NCBI RefSeq assembly: GCF_002105155.1
Contig: NW_019029011.1
Span: 186,001-250,000 of the forward strand
Source of the DNA: Lobosporangium transversale
Taxonomy: Eukaryota > Mortierellomycota > Mortierellomycetes > Mortierellales > Mortierellaceae
Length of the DNA: 64,000 bases
Direction of reading: 5' to 3'
Position 1 is the first letter of the stretch; each line of letters opens with the position of its first letter. The translations under genes were made by a program, and so were the position numbers. The notes under the pieces were generated by a model. It had not been told where the DNA came from, did no database searches, and worked only from the letters and a program-made list of their open reading frames with translations. This document shows positions 35,085-46,567 of this stretch, piece by piece.

Positions 35085-38000
35085 AATAGTGTCATGCTTT
35101 CATTAAAATAAACCGTTCAACATTATGGAGAAGAATCAATGTCATACTTACGACATGTGTGCAGTACGATCTTGACCCAAAGCAAAGAGAGTCGGCTAGT
35201 TTGTTCAGGTGCTTGAACATCCCTTGCTGTCATTATATGGATTACGTTCCTCAGATCTGCCAGCGAGTCTTGCATATCCTTCAATATACACTCTCTTTTT
35301 TGCCTGCTGTACTGTTGCATGCTATACAGCACAACCCCTCCCACAGGGCCATAATTTCCTCTTCAAACGCTCGGGCGGTGGCCTCTTCTCGCTCTCTCTT
35401 CTTTTCTTCCCTCTCTTTAGCTCTCATCCCATTCAGTTGGTGCGGTAAAGCTGGCGAAATAATACTCACAAGAGAGGGTCATACGCCGAACTTTACGTGC
35501 TTGTGCTGTTTAATACGCAAAGGGGTAGTACCATATTGAGCATCGAAGTCGTCGTAGACCCTTGTCGCCAAATACATGTGCTTGCAAGGGGTCTTTTGTC
35601 GGATATAGTCAGGGTATGAATATGACTGAAGATCCCTCTCTACGTCGCACTCTACTCCGGATTCTGTAAACGACTTTATCACGAACCGTAAGAAATGAAA
35701 GAACGATTAGAACCCATCCATATACAATCAAACTTGTGAAATTGTCGATCATCGACAGATACCTCTCTCGCGACCAACTTCTCAAATATTATAACCCTTA
35801 CGTCCGCGAAACTCACTGACATCGCCGCTCGACAGCCTTTCTTAGTTGTACTGTGAGTGCGTTACAGAATGTATTCCATACTCAACCTTGAATTACCATC
35901 CCGACCAATGACCCATTGCAATATGTAGATTAAGAAAGTCATTCGTAAACCGCGCTTCCTTAGCGCATGTGCCTTTAAAACTTTGAACCAAGAGTCCATA
36001 AGGTTGTTTGTCTACATGCTGGTAGACCTATTAAATGAATTAGAATGACGGATATTGCGTTTCATTGTGTCAGTCGTTTAATACCGTTTACCGCTCTTTT
36101 AGCTACCTCTTTCACATAAAGCACTCATCTTGATCTCCCCCCTTTCGCGATCTAGTTCCCTTCCATATATAGGGAAGACTTCGGTCCTGAGATCATTAGA
36201 GTTATAGAACTGGTTTTTGATCCTATTCTACACACCATCTGCTCTTTTGTCAGACCCTGCAATACGCATCTCTTTAAGCAAAGCCTTGAACTACTCTCAG
36301 TTTCGCTCCTAAGAGATATAGAGACGCGTTAAAACATTGTTGCCAAGGTATCTTGATACAATATCAACATGATATATCTTATCCTGAATTTATTCCTGAA
36401 TGCCATCACTCTGTGTCATGGACTGATCCATGAACTTTGATATCTTGGGGTCGCACTCGGTTCTGAACCACGAGAACCATCCCTCTAATGTAGTGGTATC
36501 TTCACACCGCTGCTAAACCATGCCTAAACTTACAATGACTAGCTGTAGAGGATATAGGCAACTGGCATGACATTTCGAAATTCGACTCTTCACAAAGTAG
36601 GTAGACTGAAGGGTCACTATTCTTTTTCCTCCTGCCTTTTTCATTCCGCAAGGGCCTAGCGACCCTCCATGTTGGAGTCCATGCAGGCTATCAAACTGCT
36701 ATCCTCCATAACTTGTTGAAGATTACAATGAGGACAATAAATAAAGTAAACACCAGGAGGATTATACAGTGAATCTGAGCGATTCTTACCTTCAAATGAA
36801 AGTTTGTCCATCAAGCAATCAGCTAGCTTTGCGGGTGGTTGACACCAATGTCATTAGCAAACTATCCTTTGCCTCTATTTGCTTGAATCCCCTTCATCCA
36901 TTCGTCTACACTAGTGACAACATTGTCGCCTCCAGTGAGCTCCTACATTTGTTTGCGATAGACGTCTCTACGTACATCATTGTAAGTAATAAGTAGGCTT
37001 GGAAGAATACTTTCTTCCCTTCTTCAAGTTTTAAATCATGGAATGTTAACCTTGACCTATGTAAGCGCAACAACATCCAATACATATTAGTACGATCATT
37101 ACCGACTGTAGATTTTCTTTGATTTACATTTTCCCTTATATATTTCCAGTCATAGCCGCTGGAGACAATTGACCTCATCCAGTTGCACCCGTCAGGGCCT
37201 ATGGAAGAGCGGCTCTGGACTTGTTAAAGCTTCATGGTTGTAGTGTTTTTAATATTCCGTCGTAGCCCAATCTCCTTCAAGGGGTTTTTGGATTCTGATA
37301 TATACCGGGTATTTGTTACCAGTTGAATTCCAGTGAATGACCAGCTTTTTTCTCGAACTTGGGCGCAGAAGTACTTGGTTGACCAATCGAATTACTTGGG
37401 CAGCCGCAGCCAGGATAAACCTTGTTGTGAGTAGAAAGCCTTTTATCCAGATTCTCTTAGTGGCCAAGAAAGAATCCAAAATCCTTGTTCGACCACTCTG
37501 ATTCTTAATCCACAATCCTTTCTTGGCTCCAAAATGCTCGGAACGCATTGAATGAGGAAAACGTAGTAAAAGGATCGGATACCTCTTGGTTAAAATAGGG
37601 ATTCACTGATTCATGTGTATTAAAATTTGGAGAATATGGCAAGATACACATTCCACAATGCGCACAAATCACGAAGCTGATATCGACCAATAAAATCAAC
37701 CCTATACTCCTTTATGCAAACGTCCAACAAACATGGATCCCATACATCCCATCTTTTGAATAAATAGTTCTCTGTGGGCTTACATCTTATTCTTACTGCT
37801 TCATCCATCTTATTGTCTGATAGAAACTTTCAATCGTCAAGGGATACATGTTGAACACTCGTGAGCAGAGCAGAAGAGAAAGAGGGATAAGCAACGATCT
37901 ACTGGCATATTTTGCGGCCTCTAGCGTACCACTGGCACCATTGATCCGATCGGTTCACATCAGTGGGAAAAAAAAGAACGTGAAAACCGCTACGTATAGG

Positions 38001-38928
38001 GCTCTTATTTCTTTTTTCTGTTTAACCCTACGCCAATTTCTTTTATTCACTTTTCCTTCCCTTAATAGTCCCATTGATATTTCACATTACATCCTTACCC
38101 ATACTACCTTTTAGTAATGGGAATCGAGAGCCCTCGGTCTCCTCTTCTAAAGAAGGGCTACGAGACGACTCTTCACTACTACGCATCAGCCTGCTCGATC
38201 TTTAACCCTTCCAACTCCTTGAGCCACAGTACCTATACCAGACTCGATATCCCGGGAACCTTACTCCAATCATTCCCTAGATACAGCCCACAAGATCCTG
38301 GAAAGAGGGCTGGGAGGTATAGAACGCCTGGGAACCTTGCCCACTATCTCGGTGGCGACCTCTGTGAGGGAAAAAGGCTTACTCATATACACTGAGAGAA
38401 GGTGCGAGCCAAGGCATTGATAGACGCTTAAGAAGGGCTCGACGAGCCAGATTGACGCGTGGGAAGCAAGCGTCGGATCTGAAAGAAACAATTCTTGACC
38501 ATTACAAAGGCATTATAGGTAAAGCCTTTCACTGATCGAAGGAAGCATGAGATTTGTTCGCGAAGCACCTGTGGAGCAAGAACTGACTTACTCAAGAATG
38601 TTAATTCCAAGTAAACGTCGCTATTGTGACTGGTTGCCAGCTCGAAGTTATTGTGCCTCGAGACAGTGATTCTGGTGTATAAGCTTACAAATGTACTTGC
38701 CACCCTGAGCATTACACGGGTTCAGCTAACAGTACTGTGCATAGTGAGCAACTGGCAGCCCGACTTGGAAACATCCCTAACTACGAAATTGCCAGGAAGA
38801 AGGATGGATAAATTAATGGCATACTATAAAAAAAAGTCTAAAAGTTTGGATATCATATTAAAGTCCCTCTTTTTTAAAAAAAGAAAAAAAATACCCCAAG
38901 AGCATTGTATAAGACCCTTGTGAGACAA
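35085..38928. other. Gene-poor region with possible decayed element fragments
   Basis: Nearly 4 kb without a supported gene. Short codon-like pieces occur, for example 38403-38517 (basic RRLRRARRARLTRGKQASDL, then KETILDHYKGII), resembling the basic linkers of transposon nucleases but unassigned. Other frames (around 36.0-37.8 kb) are interrupted by many stops. It is probably old mobile-element debris next to the second Fanzor remnant (inference). Confidence 0.35.
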
Positions 38929-39027
38929 TGAAGTGAAGAGAAACAGAGTAGCTGACAGGCACTTTGAAGACACTATACGGATTTCCGTGGATCAACAGCA
39001 AAGCAAATGCCTGTCAGCTTCACTTCA
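38929..39027. repeat. Interrupted inverted repeat, hairpin-capable
   Basis: Left arm TGAAGTGAAG (38929-38938) and GCTGACAGGCA (38951-38961); right arm TGCCTGTCAGCTTCACTTCA (39008-39027) is their reverse complement, with a 12-base interruption in the left arm and a 46-base loop. It sits about 260 bases upstream of the second Fanzor remnant. Confidence 0.8.
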
Positions 39028-39285
39028 GACTCCTGTACTTGGTTTGAATAGAAGGTGGCGTGGTAATGTACTAGCTCTTTATCCCTTTTCCCCTGCATTT
39101 CCGTTGTTCTAGCCCACTTTTGCAACCTTTACATGGACATTGCATTCCAGAAGAACAAGTGCTCAGATACGTTCAATACCTTTCGCTCTATCGGTCGAGT
39201 TCCTTTCTAATAGCCTCCTTCTGCCGCAGGAACGAAGTATAAGTGTCGAGAGCGGTATTCATTCAAGACTCCCGAAAACTCGAGC

Positions 39286-40061
39286 ATGCTCCTCCAGAGG
39301 TCAAAAAGCAATACAGTAGAAAGAGCAAAAAACAACTCTAACGCAGATGCTCTTGATGCTAGCGAGCAAAAGAAGCAGAAGGAAAAGGCGACAAAGCCAC
39401 GAAAAACGGTGGACGAAATGGATAAAAATGGCTTGACCAGGGCTATGCAGTATGAACACCGAACTAGGTTCTTGATATCGGAACTGTCAATGGTAACTTG
39501 AGTAGAATACTGAATGATAAGCCAAGGTTAAGACCTGCCTCCAAGAAGTCATTTGCCACGCTTCGAAGAACAAGCGTGCTTGCCAGAGAGTTATTGACCA
39601 GTACATTGAATAGCTTTCAGCTACCTCATCTGAACGGTAGATATATATTAGCACTCCGACCGATATCCATACTTTATTTTTTCTTTCAGGCCTAATCCCT
39701 TAGCTACATAGTTGTCAGTGTGAATGAATAATATTCCTCCAAGAAGTACACGAGCTGCCAAGGAATTGTGGGACAGGTTAATATCCGCTAGCTTTATTGC
39801 TCCAAATGCAACGCATTTATGCATAGAGATGTGATAACCAGCTACAACATAGCCAACATCGTCCGTGGCTATCTGCTCTACCAACAGCGACCCCCATATT
39901 TTCAGCCGATAGACAAGGATGGAAATTATTCTTGGATGGATGACAGCCGTTCAGTGTACACCAAACATCAAGCACTATTCAAGGCAGAGGGCCAAGAAGC
40001 AAGAAAAAAGCGTGTCAGCAGACACGCTAGACTAGTTTGGAGTCAACGATCTTTCCACTGA
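39286..40061 (+). pseudogene. Second Fanzor/TnpB-like nuclease remnant (C-terminal part)
   Basis: Decayed coding DNA in two frames. 39286-39490 gives a Lys-rich stretch (SEQKKQKEKATKPRKTVDEM) and GLTRAMQYEHRTRFLISEL. A shift follows, then NLSRILNDKPRLRPASKK in frame 3. A probable intron ends near 39690. From 39711, frame 3 reads VVSVNE, stop, YSSKKYTSC, GQVNIR, stop, LYCSKCNAFMHRDVITSYNI and ANIVRGYLLYQQRPPYFQP. This is the TnpB/Fanzor zinc finger (C-x2-C of the second half kept; one Cys of the first half is Tyr) directly followed by the RuvC-III HRDVxxxxNI motif. In-frame stops are at 39729 and 39786. No RuvC-I was found upstream. Its sequence differs from the 8.8-11 kb copy, so it is a different lineage, not a duplicate. 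Confidence 0.78.
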
Positions 40062-40770
40062 GAGTGGGTTGTGCTGTACTCAGCGTCATCACTGCCTGTT
40101 TCACACCCCGCGCCCCACGGTTCCAACAATGTTACCATGGCCATCAGCCCACTTCCCACTATTTACTACATCTGGGGTATGCCAGCATTGACACTTTTAA
40201 GCCATTGTCATTGATATTGGATGGTCGCTTATGCTTATCACATTATGTGGGCTCTTGGCAATAGGAATATCTTACATGAAGCCTACCCGTGGTTTCTCTG
40301 CTGAAATGAACGCCTCTATCACGATTTAGTTTGCTCTAAGCTGTCTCTTCCTGTCTCCTCGACCTATTGCATCTTATGCGCTGATATTATTATTTACTTG
40401 CTCCCTGGAAGGGACTCATGTCCATGAGCTCGCAATTCATTCTTGCCCCCCGCTGCTCCTGGGTTGCTACCTTGCTTCCTACCACTGTTGTTTCTGGCTC
40501 TTTAACTTAAATTGTACAAAAAGCCTTTCAAAAAAAAAAAAAAAATGGAAAATTTAGGGGTAGGTATGATAGGAGATTTCGAGTCGTTTTGGTGGGTTGT
40601 GAAGCCAGTCACTTCTAGCTACAGATAGATGAAATAACTCTAACACAATAAAAGAACAGCACACTACTCAAAGACTGAACAAGAACAGTCAGTACTCAAA
40701 TGGCTTTTGTGTAAAAGAAGGACAAGGAGCCAAGCTGTTGCTCGTTAAATAGTTAGTGGCGAACCCTCTC

Positions 40771-40776
40771 CACGTG
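40771..40776. promoter_or_regulatory. CACGTG E-box, distal copy, upstream of 14-3-3
   Basis: Palindromic CACGTG in context CCACGTGA, about 200 bases upstream of the 14-3-3 start; the bHLH (Cbf1/Pho4 type) core. A second copy lies 41 bases downstream. Confidence 0.45.
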
Positions 40777-40811
40777 ACTAAAAACTAAAACAACGTCTGT
40801 TTGCCTATACT

Positions 40812-40817
40812 CACGTG
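40812..40817. promoter_or_regulatory. CACGTG E-box, proximal copy, upstream of 14-3-3
   Basis: CACGTG in context TCACGTGA, an 8-base palindrome, about 157 bases before the ATG. The pairing with the distal copy makes chance less likely, but function is inferred. Confidence 0.5.
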
Positions 40818-40973
40818 ATGCTGACCCCCCAAGTGACCCATTTCTTTTTTCTGTTCCTTGGGGCCTTTTTTTTTTTTTTTTTTCTCAACAATCGAACTCC
40901 ACATTCATATCCCTTCTTCAACCTCACCCTTTTTCTTTACAGCTATTTTTCATCTCTTCAAAAAATATCCACA

Positions 40974-42811
40974 ATGACAGAGCTTACCCGTGATAACCAT
41001 GTCTACCTCGCCAAGCTCGCAGAGCAGGCAGAACGCTATGAAGGTAATAATACAAAAGGCATTTTTTGTTTCTTACTCTTTTTTCTCACACGCATTGTTT
41101 CGTACAATCAAGAGCCTCACTGGGACATTTAAAAGCAATGCGACAACGACAATTCCAACTTGGTTCACCGCATTAGACCATGATTAAGATCGCTAGCAAG
41201 GAATCGCTTAATCATGTCTTGTCGCTCCAACAAAAAAAAAAGTGCGCGAGAGATGATTAGGTGAGAGTGAATGGCGACTTCGAACCACACCAAATGAGAG
41301 AGGATATATCCTTTGTCATCAAGTAGAAAGCCATTTTATTTTATTATTACTATTTTTTTTATTTTATAAGCTATATGGGTTGTCATCTACAAGTCTGTAA
41401 AGATAAGCAGAATGCTCAATGGCGCGGGTGATTACATCTTGCCAGAGAGGTTATTCTTCTCGTGTGGGTTATGTGTGTTTATGTTATGAGTCTATTTTCG
41501 TGATGAAGCGGTTTTTTTCTGGCAATCCTTGTCAGGTGTTACACTATCTCTTTCATAGACTATGCCTTTTTATAATTCAACTTCACGTCACATTTTCAGT
41601 GAAAGAGGTTAAGAACATGTGTGTGTTTTGATCCATTGCCGATAGAAAAAGATGGACAGGGCTCTTAGGTCTTTAATCAAGTAACAGGAAGATTGTATAT
41701 TTAAATATGTGTGTATCTGACCCGGGATCTCAAAATAAATTCCTTTGGTGTTGGCTCACGCTCTCGCTATGTCCTCCCCATAAGGAAGAGGGCCTCGTCG
41801 TGTTTTTGCAACAGACAAAAGCACGCACATGCATAAATTACACACACTCCACAGACATACATGCACAAACCATATCGTTCTCATTCGTCACCTTCATAAC
41901 AAATCGCAGTATTATTAAAAAAAAAGACTTTTGTGCTATGTCGCCATATTAACATGCTCATATCCCTGCTTGTTGGCCAATATAGAGATGGTCAAGAACA
42001 TGAAAGAGGTTGCTTTTGCTAACACGGAATTGTCAGTTGAGGAACGCAACTTGCTTTCTGTTGCCTACAAGAACGTGATTGGCGCTCGTCGTGCCTCCTG
42101 GCGTATTGTATCGTCGATTGAGCAAAAAGAGGAGTCCAAGGGCTCAGAGAGCAATGTTGCCATGATCAAGACTTACCGCGCCAAGATTGAGGAGGAACTC
42201 GCTGAGATTTGCAATGACATCCTTGATGTGTTGTCTAAGAACTTGATCCCTGCAGCTGTTTCAGGAGAGTCAAAGGTTTTCTACCATAAGATGATGGGTG
42301 ATTATCACCGTTACTTGGCCGAATTCGCCACTGGCGACAAACGCAAGGAGGCTTCTGACAAGTCTTTAGAGGCATACAAGGCAGCTGGTGAGGTTGCCAT
42401 CACTGAGCTCCCTCCTACCCATCCTATTCGCCTTGGTTTGGCACTCAATTTCTCTGTATTCTACTACGAGATTTTGAACTCTCCTGATCGCGCTTGTCAC
42501 TTGGCTAAGCAAGCCTTCGATGATGCTATTGCCGAGTTGGATACCCTCAGCGAGGAGAGCTACAAGGATTCAACTTTGATCATGCAACTTTTGAGAGACA
42601 ACTTGACTCTTTGGACTTCGGATATGCAAGAAGGTACGTCAAATCGCCAATAATCCTTATTTTTTTATGCATTTCTAGAATTCTGACCTAATCTTTTATT
42701 TCTTCCGTGTGCTCAACACCACTTCTGGGATTATATCGACATTACTCAATCACAACAGCCAACTCTAACCAGCCTGAGGGCACCGAGGCTGCTCCTGAAC
42801 CAGAAGCCTAA
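40974..42811 (+). CDS. BMH1: 14-3-3 family phosphoprotein-binding protein
   Basis: Dimeric adaptor binding phosphoserine/threonine motifs, acting in signalling and checkpoints. Exons: 40974-41043, 41986-42633, 42759-42811 (256 aa, the usual length). The start [20 protein letters not shown] continues across the first intron into [20 protein letters not shown]. Signature [20 protein letters not shown] supplies the Lys/Arg phosphate contacts; [15 protein letters not shown] carries the Arg-Tyr pair; [20 protein letters not shown] and [12 protein letters not shown] close the groove. The C-terminal tail is short and acidic ([11 protein letters not shown]). The first intron is 942 bases, far longer than any other in this window. 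The symbol is the yeast orthologue name; fungi usually have two paralogues. Convergent with the methyltransferase gene 99 bases away. Confidence 0.96.
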
Positions 42812-42910
42812 GTTCATTCGCCTTTTCTCATTTCCAAGCTTGAATCCATATCATTTGTCCAGATCAAACACCTAGCTAATAAAAGAAATAAAAAAATCGC
42901 TCCTCCTTAA

Positions 42911-43720
42911 TCATGGCGAGTAGCTATATATATAAAATTGACAATCGCTACCTCCCTGGATCAAGTAATGTTTCAATTCAGGTATCTCCCAACGCATCGA
43001 TAGAACAACCTTATGCTGGAGTTCGATAGCTTCGAGTAACAGTGGTGTTAACTTGGATAAGGCATCAGGAAGCAGATAGACAAAAAGATGTGAGCACTGC
43101 TCTATCAATCTTTTCATTGTTTGAGGTGCTTTAGAATTGGGCTCGGTGGGCATAACAGGAGAAAGAAGATCATCCTTCGTTGTCAGATCGCCATGATAAA
43201 GCTCTAGCCTAGAAAGAATATCATGCATTTCGGTCTTGGACTTGGGGTCTGTTTTTGTCTGTGCCTGGAGAAAGATCCTGTCCTTTGCTGCCTCCAGAAG
43301 TGGTTTATCCAGGTCGATACCAATGGCTCGTTTGAGCTGAGTTGAAGGAAAGGTTTGAAGGGCCTGGACCAGCACGATCCCATCGCCACAGCCAAGATCA
43401 AGGAGAGAGTCCCTGTTAGGAGTTGAAAAATGGACATGCTGCAACATATCGCTAAGAATGCCCTGTGGAGTTGGACGAAATGGAGAGATAAATCCACTTG
43501 CCCTAATCGAAAAAAGCAATTAGGAAATGGTAGACAAATAGGATAAAATACACGAGCATTTATTTATCAATTCTTACCAGTTGTATGAGAAAAGTCGAGT
43601 CGCCTTGGGCTTTACTTGGGCAAGCAAATCAGGATTGTTCTTGTAGCGATCATGTTCTTGCTCTTCAAAATCTGAACCTTTGTATGAATTTTTTGAAATC
43701 TGCTCAACCTCGTCTTCCAT
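42911..43720 (-). CDS. FAM173/ATPSCKMT-like class I SAM methyltransferase
   Basis: Probable protein-lysine or small-substrate methyltransferase. Exons on the minus strand: 43720-43578 and 43502-42911 (244 aa), joined in phase 2. An acidic start (MEDEVEQISKNSYKGSDFEE) leads to SPFRPTPQGILSDML, the PxxPTP-x-V-x-x-ML segment typical of the FAM173 family. Motif I is SLLDLGCGDGIVLVQAL and the acidic end of strand 2 is AIGIDLDKPLLEAAK. LFVYLLPDALSKLTPLL corresponds to the xYLLP segment after motif IV in that family. Known FAM173 members methylate mitochondrial proteins, but no clear presequence is visible here, so substrate and location are open. Confidence 0.75.
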
Positions 43721-44046
43721 TTATACATTCAATCTTGATTTAAATGGTAAATACAGAAATGCAGAAATAAATGTGTGATGGAACACAATGTTAATGTCAA
43801 TTCAAGAATTTTCGAATTCCAGAATTCTTGGGCAAACAGAATATGATGACCTTCGCCTTCATGAGACATTATCATGACTACTCAATGAGAAAACAAAGTT
43901 GTCCACATAAGCCATTACTCGCAAGTACATTTATTCTATCCTCATCTACTCGGAAAAACCATGTCCATCCAATATTAACCCATACATCTATGATCTTGGA
44001 GGAGGTTATTCCGTCCCAATATGATAATGATTATAAATATTTTACA
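43721..44046. other. Intergenic region SHE4/methyltransferase
   Basis: About 326 AT-rich bases between two minus-strand genes, presumed SHE4 3' end and methyltransferase promoter. Nothing specific was seen. Confidence 0.4.
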
Positions 44047-46488
44047 CTATGTACTCAGTTCGATGCCTTGTTTAGACATGGCTTTGAGAGCCTCCATTGC
44101 ACAATACCGCACAGCTTCGTGACCGCTTGTCTGGATCAGGTTAGCCAACTGTTGGATACCACCGTGGGCCGCAATCTTTTGGCTGATTTCTTTACCGCCA
44201 ATCATCACTAAATTTTTGAAACACTCGGCACCACGATGTCGCAGCTCGTCCATGCGACTGACTGCGACCGCATGGTCCACAATTGCAGCCTCCTGATCTG
44301 ACATTACATCCTCGATGGCCTTGGATTCCACCTCCTCAGAATTATCGGATTTAGAGCTAGGAACACCCAACGTTATCAGACTTGTCAAGATTTCCAAACC
44401 TCGTTCTTGAGCCATAATCATCTTGCAGACATCTGGACTCGTCGATAACACCGCTAGTGCACCTGAGGCGGCCCTTCGAGTCATAAAGTCGTCAGTGTCA
44501 GATAATGCAAGCATGAGATGGATCTTGTTCTTGCTTTTCTTAGGGTCGCTATACATCTCAAAGACAGGCTCAAAAAATATCATGTTGCAAAGAGCTTCTG
44601 TAGCAGCCCTACGAACCATGTTATTTTCTGAGAACTGAAGATTTTCCATCTTCTCGATCCCTCCTTGTTGCATAATAAGGCTTAACACTTGAACATCACC
44701 CATTGATCCGAGATTTGTCAGTGCCATTAGACTCTCAAATTGACACAATTGATCACTGCTGTCAAGAAGCCAAATAAAGGGCTTCACAAGCTCGGGTATC
44801 CGCTGATTTTTGAATGTCAAGCGAGGATCCAATGTGATGGTAAGCTTCGCAAGCGCCTGTACAGCGGCCGCTTTAGTTGATTCCGAAGATAACTCTTGTG
44901 ACTGTTGTTGCTGCTGTAGCTCAATTTGCTGTAATGCTAATGGTATTAATAACCGCACGACGCCTTGCTGAACTAGCAAACCACGAGTCTCTGGAGGCGT
45001 AATAAGGTTACGAAGCACTTGTGCAAGAGTCTGTCGAACAGTTTCAGAAGCATTCTGGCCAATTGCATGGAGAGTTGGCATGATTCCCAGCTTGACTAGA
45101 GTCATATTGCGCTGATTGACAACTTGCTCACTATCTAATGGGTCGTCCTGATCCTGGTGTAGCCGGTTTGAGGTACTTTTAGGTAGCGTGCCCGCCATCT
45201 TCTTCAATTTGAGCATCTGTTCCTGTTCTGCACTTAATCGCTTCCTGAACGCTGTAAGGTTGTTGAAGATGATGATAAGTCCATACTTGAGGGGGCTGCT
45301 CATTGTTTCTTCCCCGAGACGGAACAATGACAAGAGCAGAGGCTTGTCTGAAATGATAAATTGCTTCACACTCGGCTGGATACTCGCATATGCTAGACCC
45401 TCCACAGCATTCAGTTGAATTCCACTGTTACCATCGTTCTTATCCTCCTTGAGAAGTGTTGAAAAAAGCTTTGCAAGCTGAGCCTCATCACCAGCGTTAT
45501 CCTCTGTTTCCTCTTTAGGCGCTGATTGGCTCTGGGTTGTGTCCTCTAGGCCATTCAGCCCCACGGAGGGATCTTTACGAGCATCTGCCAGAGAAATCTT
45601 TGTTAATACAACTGCTGCAGCCCCCTTCAAATGCTGATTTTTAGTTGCTCCTCGCATTACAATCGATTTTAGGAATTCTGAGCAATGAAGGCCAATCGCA
45701 GTCCTTGTTTTGGTGTCTGCACAAGCCATGGAGAGTGTCTCTGTTAGGATGATTTGAATTTTCTCTGGCTCTAGTTCCACAGAATCCATCAACTCTACCA
45801 ATAACCCTTCCTTATTGAGGATTCCACAGCCGATCGCCATGTTCGCCTGAACAACTAATCCTAGTGCCCGATATCCTGCAATACGGGGGTTGAGTTTATC
45901 GGACCCTATATCCGCCAAAATGATCTTTGAGCTTGTGTCTCGCACATGATCCTTATTGGATGCCATTTCGAAGGCCTTAGTAAGAAGAATGACGACCATT
46001 GGCTTGAAATCCTGAGAATGCATGACTTCGCTAGTAACAGAGACTGCAGACGGCTTTGGACCACCAGGCTCTACAAGTAAGGTTGATTTGGTGGCGGTAG
46101 TGGGATTCGTGTTTGATAGGCGTAGGATTGCGGCGTACACATCGCTATCAAGTAAAGCGTCCGCAAAGGAAGTATCATTCATGACCATGCGAAGCAATCC
46201 CTTGATGATCGAGGTCTGAACTTGCGCAGCGAGACCTCCCTCTGAGGCTGAGTATTCCTTTAATTCTTGTGATGATTGCTTGGTAAGAAGCTCAGCACAG
46301 TGCCCAAGGAATTCAGCCTGCATTGCCCTGATAGGGGCTTTCTCATCCTCAGTCTTTGCGCTGGCAAGTGAGGCAACCAATGCAGAAGAGAGGTCCGTAA
46401 TGTTTTCAGGCGTGATGGCTTGATCATTATTTCCAATTATCTGGAGTAGTTCTTTGGCTTTGTCTACTTGTTCGTTGCTCCTGGACAT
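44047..46488 (-). CDS. SHE4: UCS-domain myosin chaperone (SHE4/UNC-45 family)
   Basis: Armadillo-repeat chaperone that folds myosin motor heads with Hsp90; in yeast needed for actomyosin function and endocytosis. Single exon, 813 aa, close to yeast She4 (about 790). No TPR domain is evident at the N-terminus, as in fungal forms and unlike animal UNC-45. Helical ARM-like repeats run throughout. The C-terminal UCS region is recognisable by TLVKLGIMPTLHAIGQNASE, RQTLAQVLRNLITPPETRGL, CQFESLMALTNLGSM, RRAATEALCNMIF and TRRAASGALAVLSTSPDVCK. A short poly-Gln tract (QIELQQQQQSQEL) interrupts one repeat. A perfect heat-shock-type element lies 29-41 bases upstream of the start and a CACGTG box 74 bases upstream. 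Confidence 0.88.
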   Translation of the reverse strand: MSRSNEQVDKAKELLQIIGNNDQAITPENITDLSSALVASLASAKTEDEKAPIRAMQAEFLGHCAELLTKQSSQELKEYSASEGGLAAQVQTSIIKGLLRMVMNDTSFADALLDSDVYAAILRLSNTNPTTATKSTLLVEPGGPKPSAVSVTSEVMHSQDFKPMVVILLTKAFEMASNKDHVRDTSSKIILADIGSDKLNPRIAGYRALGLVVQANMAIGCGILNKEGLLVELMDSVELEPEKIQIILTETLSMACADTKTRTAIGLHCSEFLKSIVMRGATKNQHLKGAAAVVLTKISLADARKDPSVGLNGLEDTTQSQSAPKEETEDNAGDEAQLAKLFSTLLKEDKNDGNSGIQLNAVEGLAYASIQPSVKQFIISDKPLLLSLFRLGEETMSSPLKYGLIIIFNNLTAFRKRLSAEQEQMLKLKKMAGTLPKSTSNRLHQDQDDPLDSEQVVNQRNMTLVKLGIMPTLHAIGQNASETVRQTLAQVLRNLITPPETRGLLVQQGVVRLLIPLALQQIELQQQQQSQELSSESTKAAAVQALAKLTITLDPRLTFKNQRIPELVKPFIWLLDSSDQLCQFESLMALTNLGSMGDVQVLSLIMQQGGIEKMENLQFSENNMVRRAATEALCNMIFFEPVFEMYSDPKKSKNKIHLMLALSDTDDFMTRRAASGALAVLSTSPDVCKMIMAQERGLEILTSLITLGVPSSKSDNSEEVESKAIEDVMSDQEAAIVDHAVAVSRMDELRHRGAECFKNLVMIGGKEISQKIAAHGGIQQLANLIQTSGHEAVRYCAMEALKAMSKQGIELST

Positions 46489-46516
46489 TGCGTGATGTGG
46501 AGGAATGTTGTTTGTG

Positions 46517-46529
46517 TTCTCGAATGTTC
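46517..46529. promoter_or_regulatory. Heat-shock element (three alternating units) upstream of SHE4
   Basis: TTCTCGAATGTTC fits nTTCnnGAAnnTTCn exactly (units at 46517, 46522, 46527). It is 29-41 bases before the SHE4 ATG and may lie in the leader. Hsf1 binding is inferred from the consensus. Confidence 0.6.
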
Positions 46530-46561
46530 AAACCCAGATCTTCAAGATGGGCGTGATTAAC

Positions 46562-46567
46562 CACGTG
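46562..46567. promoter_or_regulatory. CACGTG box upstream of SHE4
   Basis: Palindromic CACGTG, 74 bases before the SHE4 start, in context CCACGTGA, the same as the distal 14-3-3 copy. Confidence 0.4.

Larger units (their letters stand above)
40062..40973. promoter_or_regulatory. Upstream region of the 14-3-3 gene
   Basis: No gene. Contains two CACGTG boxes, a T tract (about 40867-40883) and a C/T-rich leader ending at the ATG. A poly-A of about 15 lies near 40531. Confidence 0.5.

Noticed and set aside
36000-37800. Possible Mutator/other transposase debris
   Set aside because: Only short fragments between many stops in all frames; no motif could be named.
41260-41330. tRNA-like TTCGA string on the minus strand
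   Set aside because: No complementary T-stem or acceptor stem could be drawn. No convincing tRNA was found in the window.
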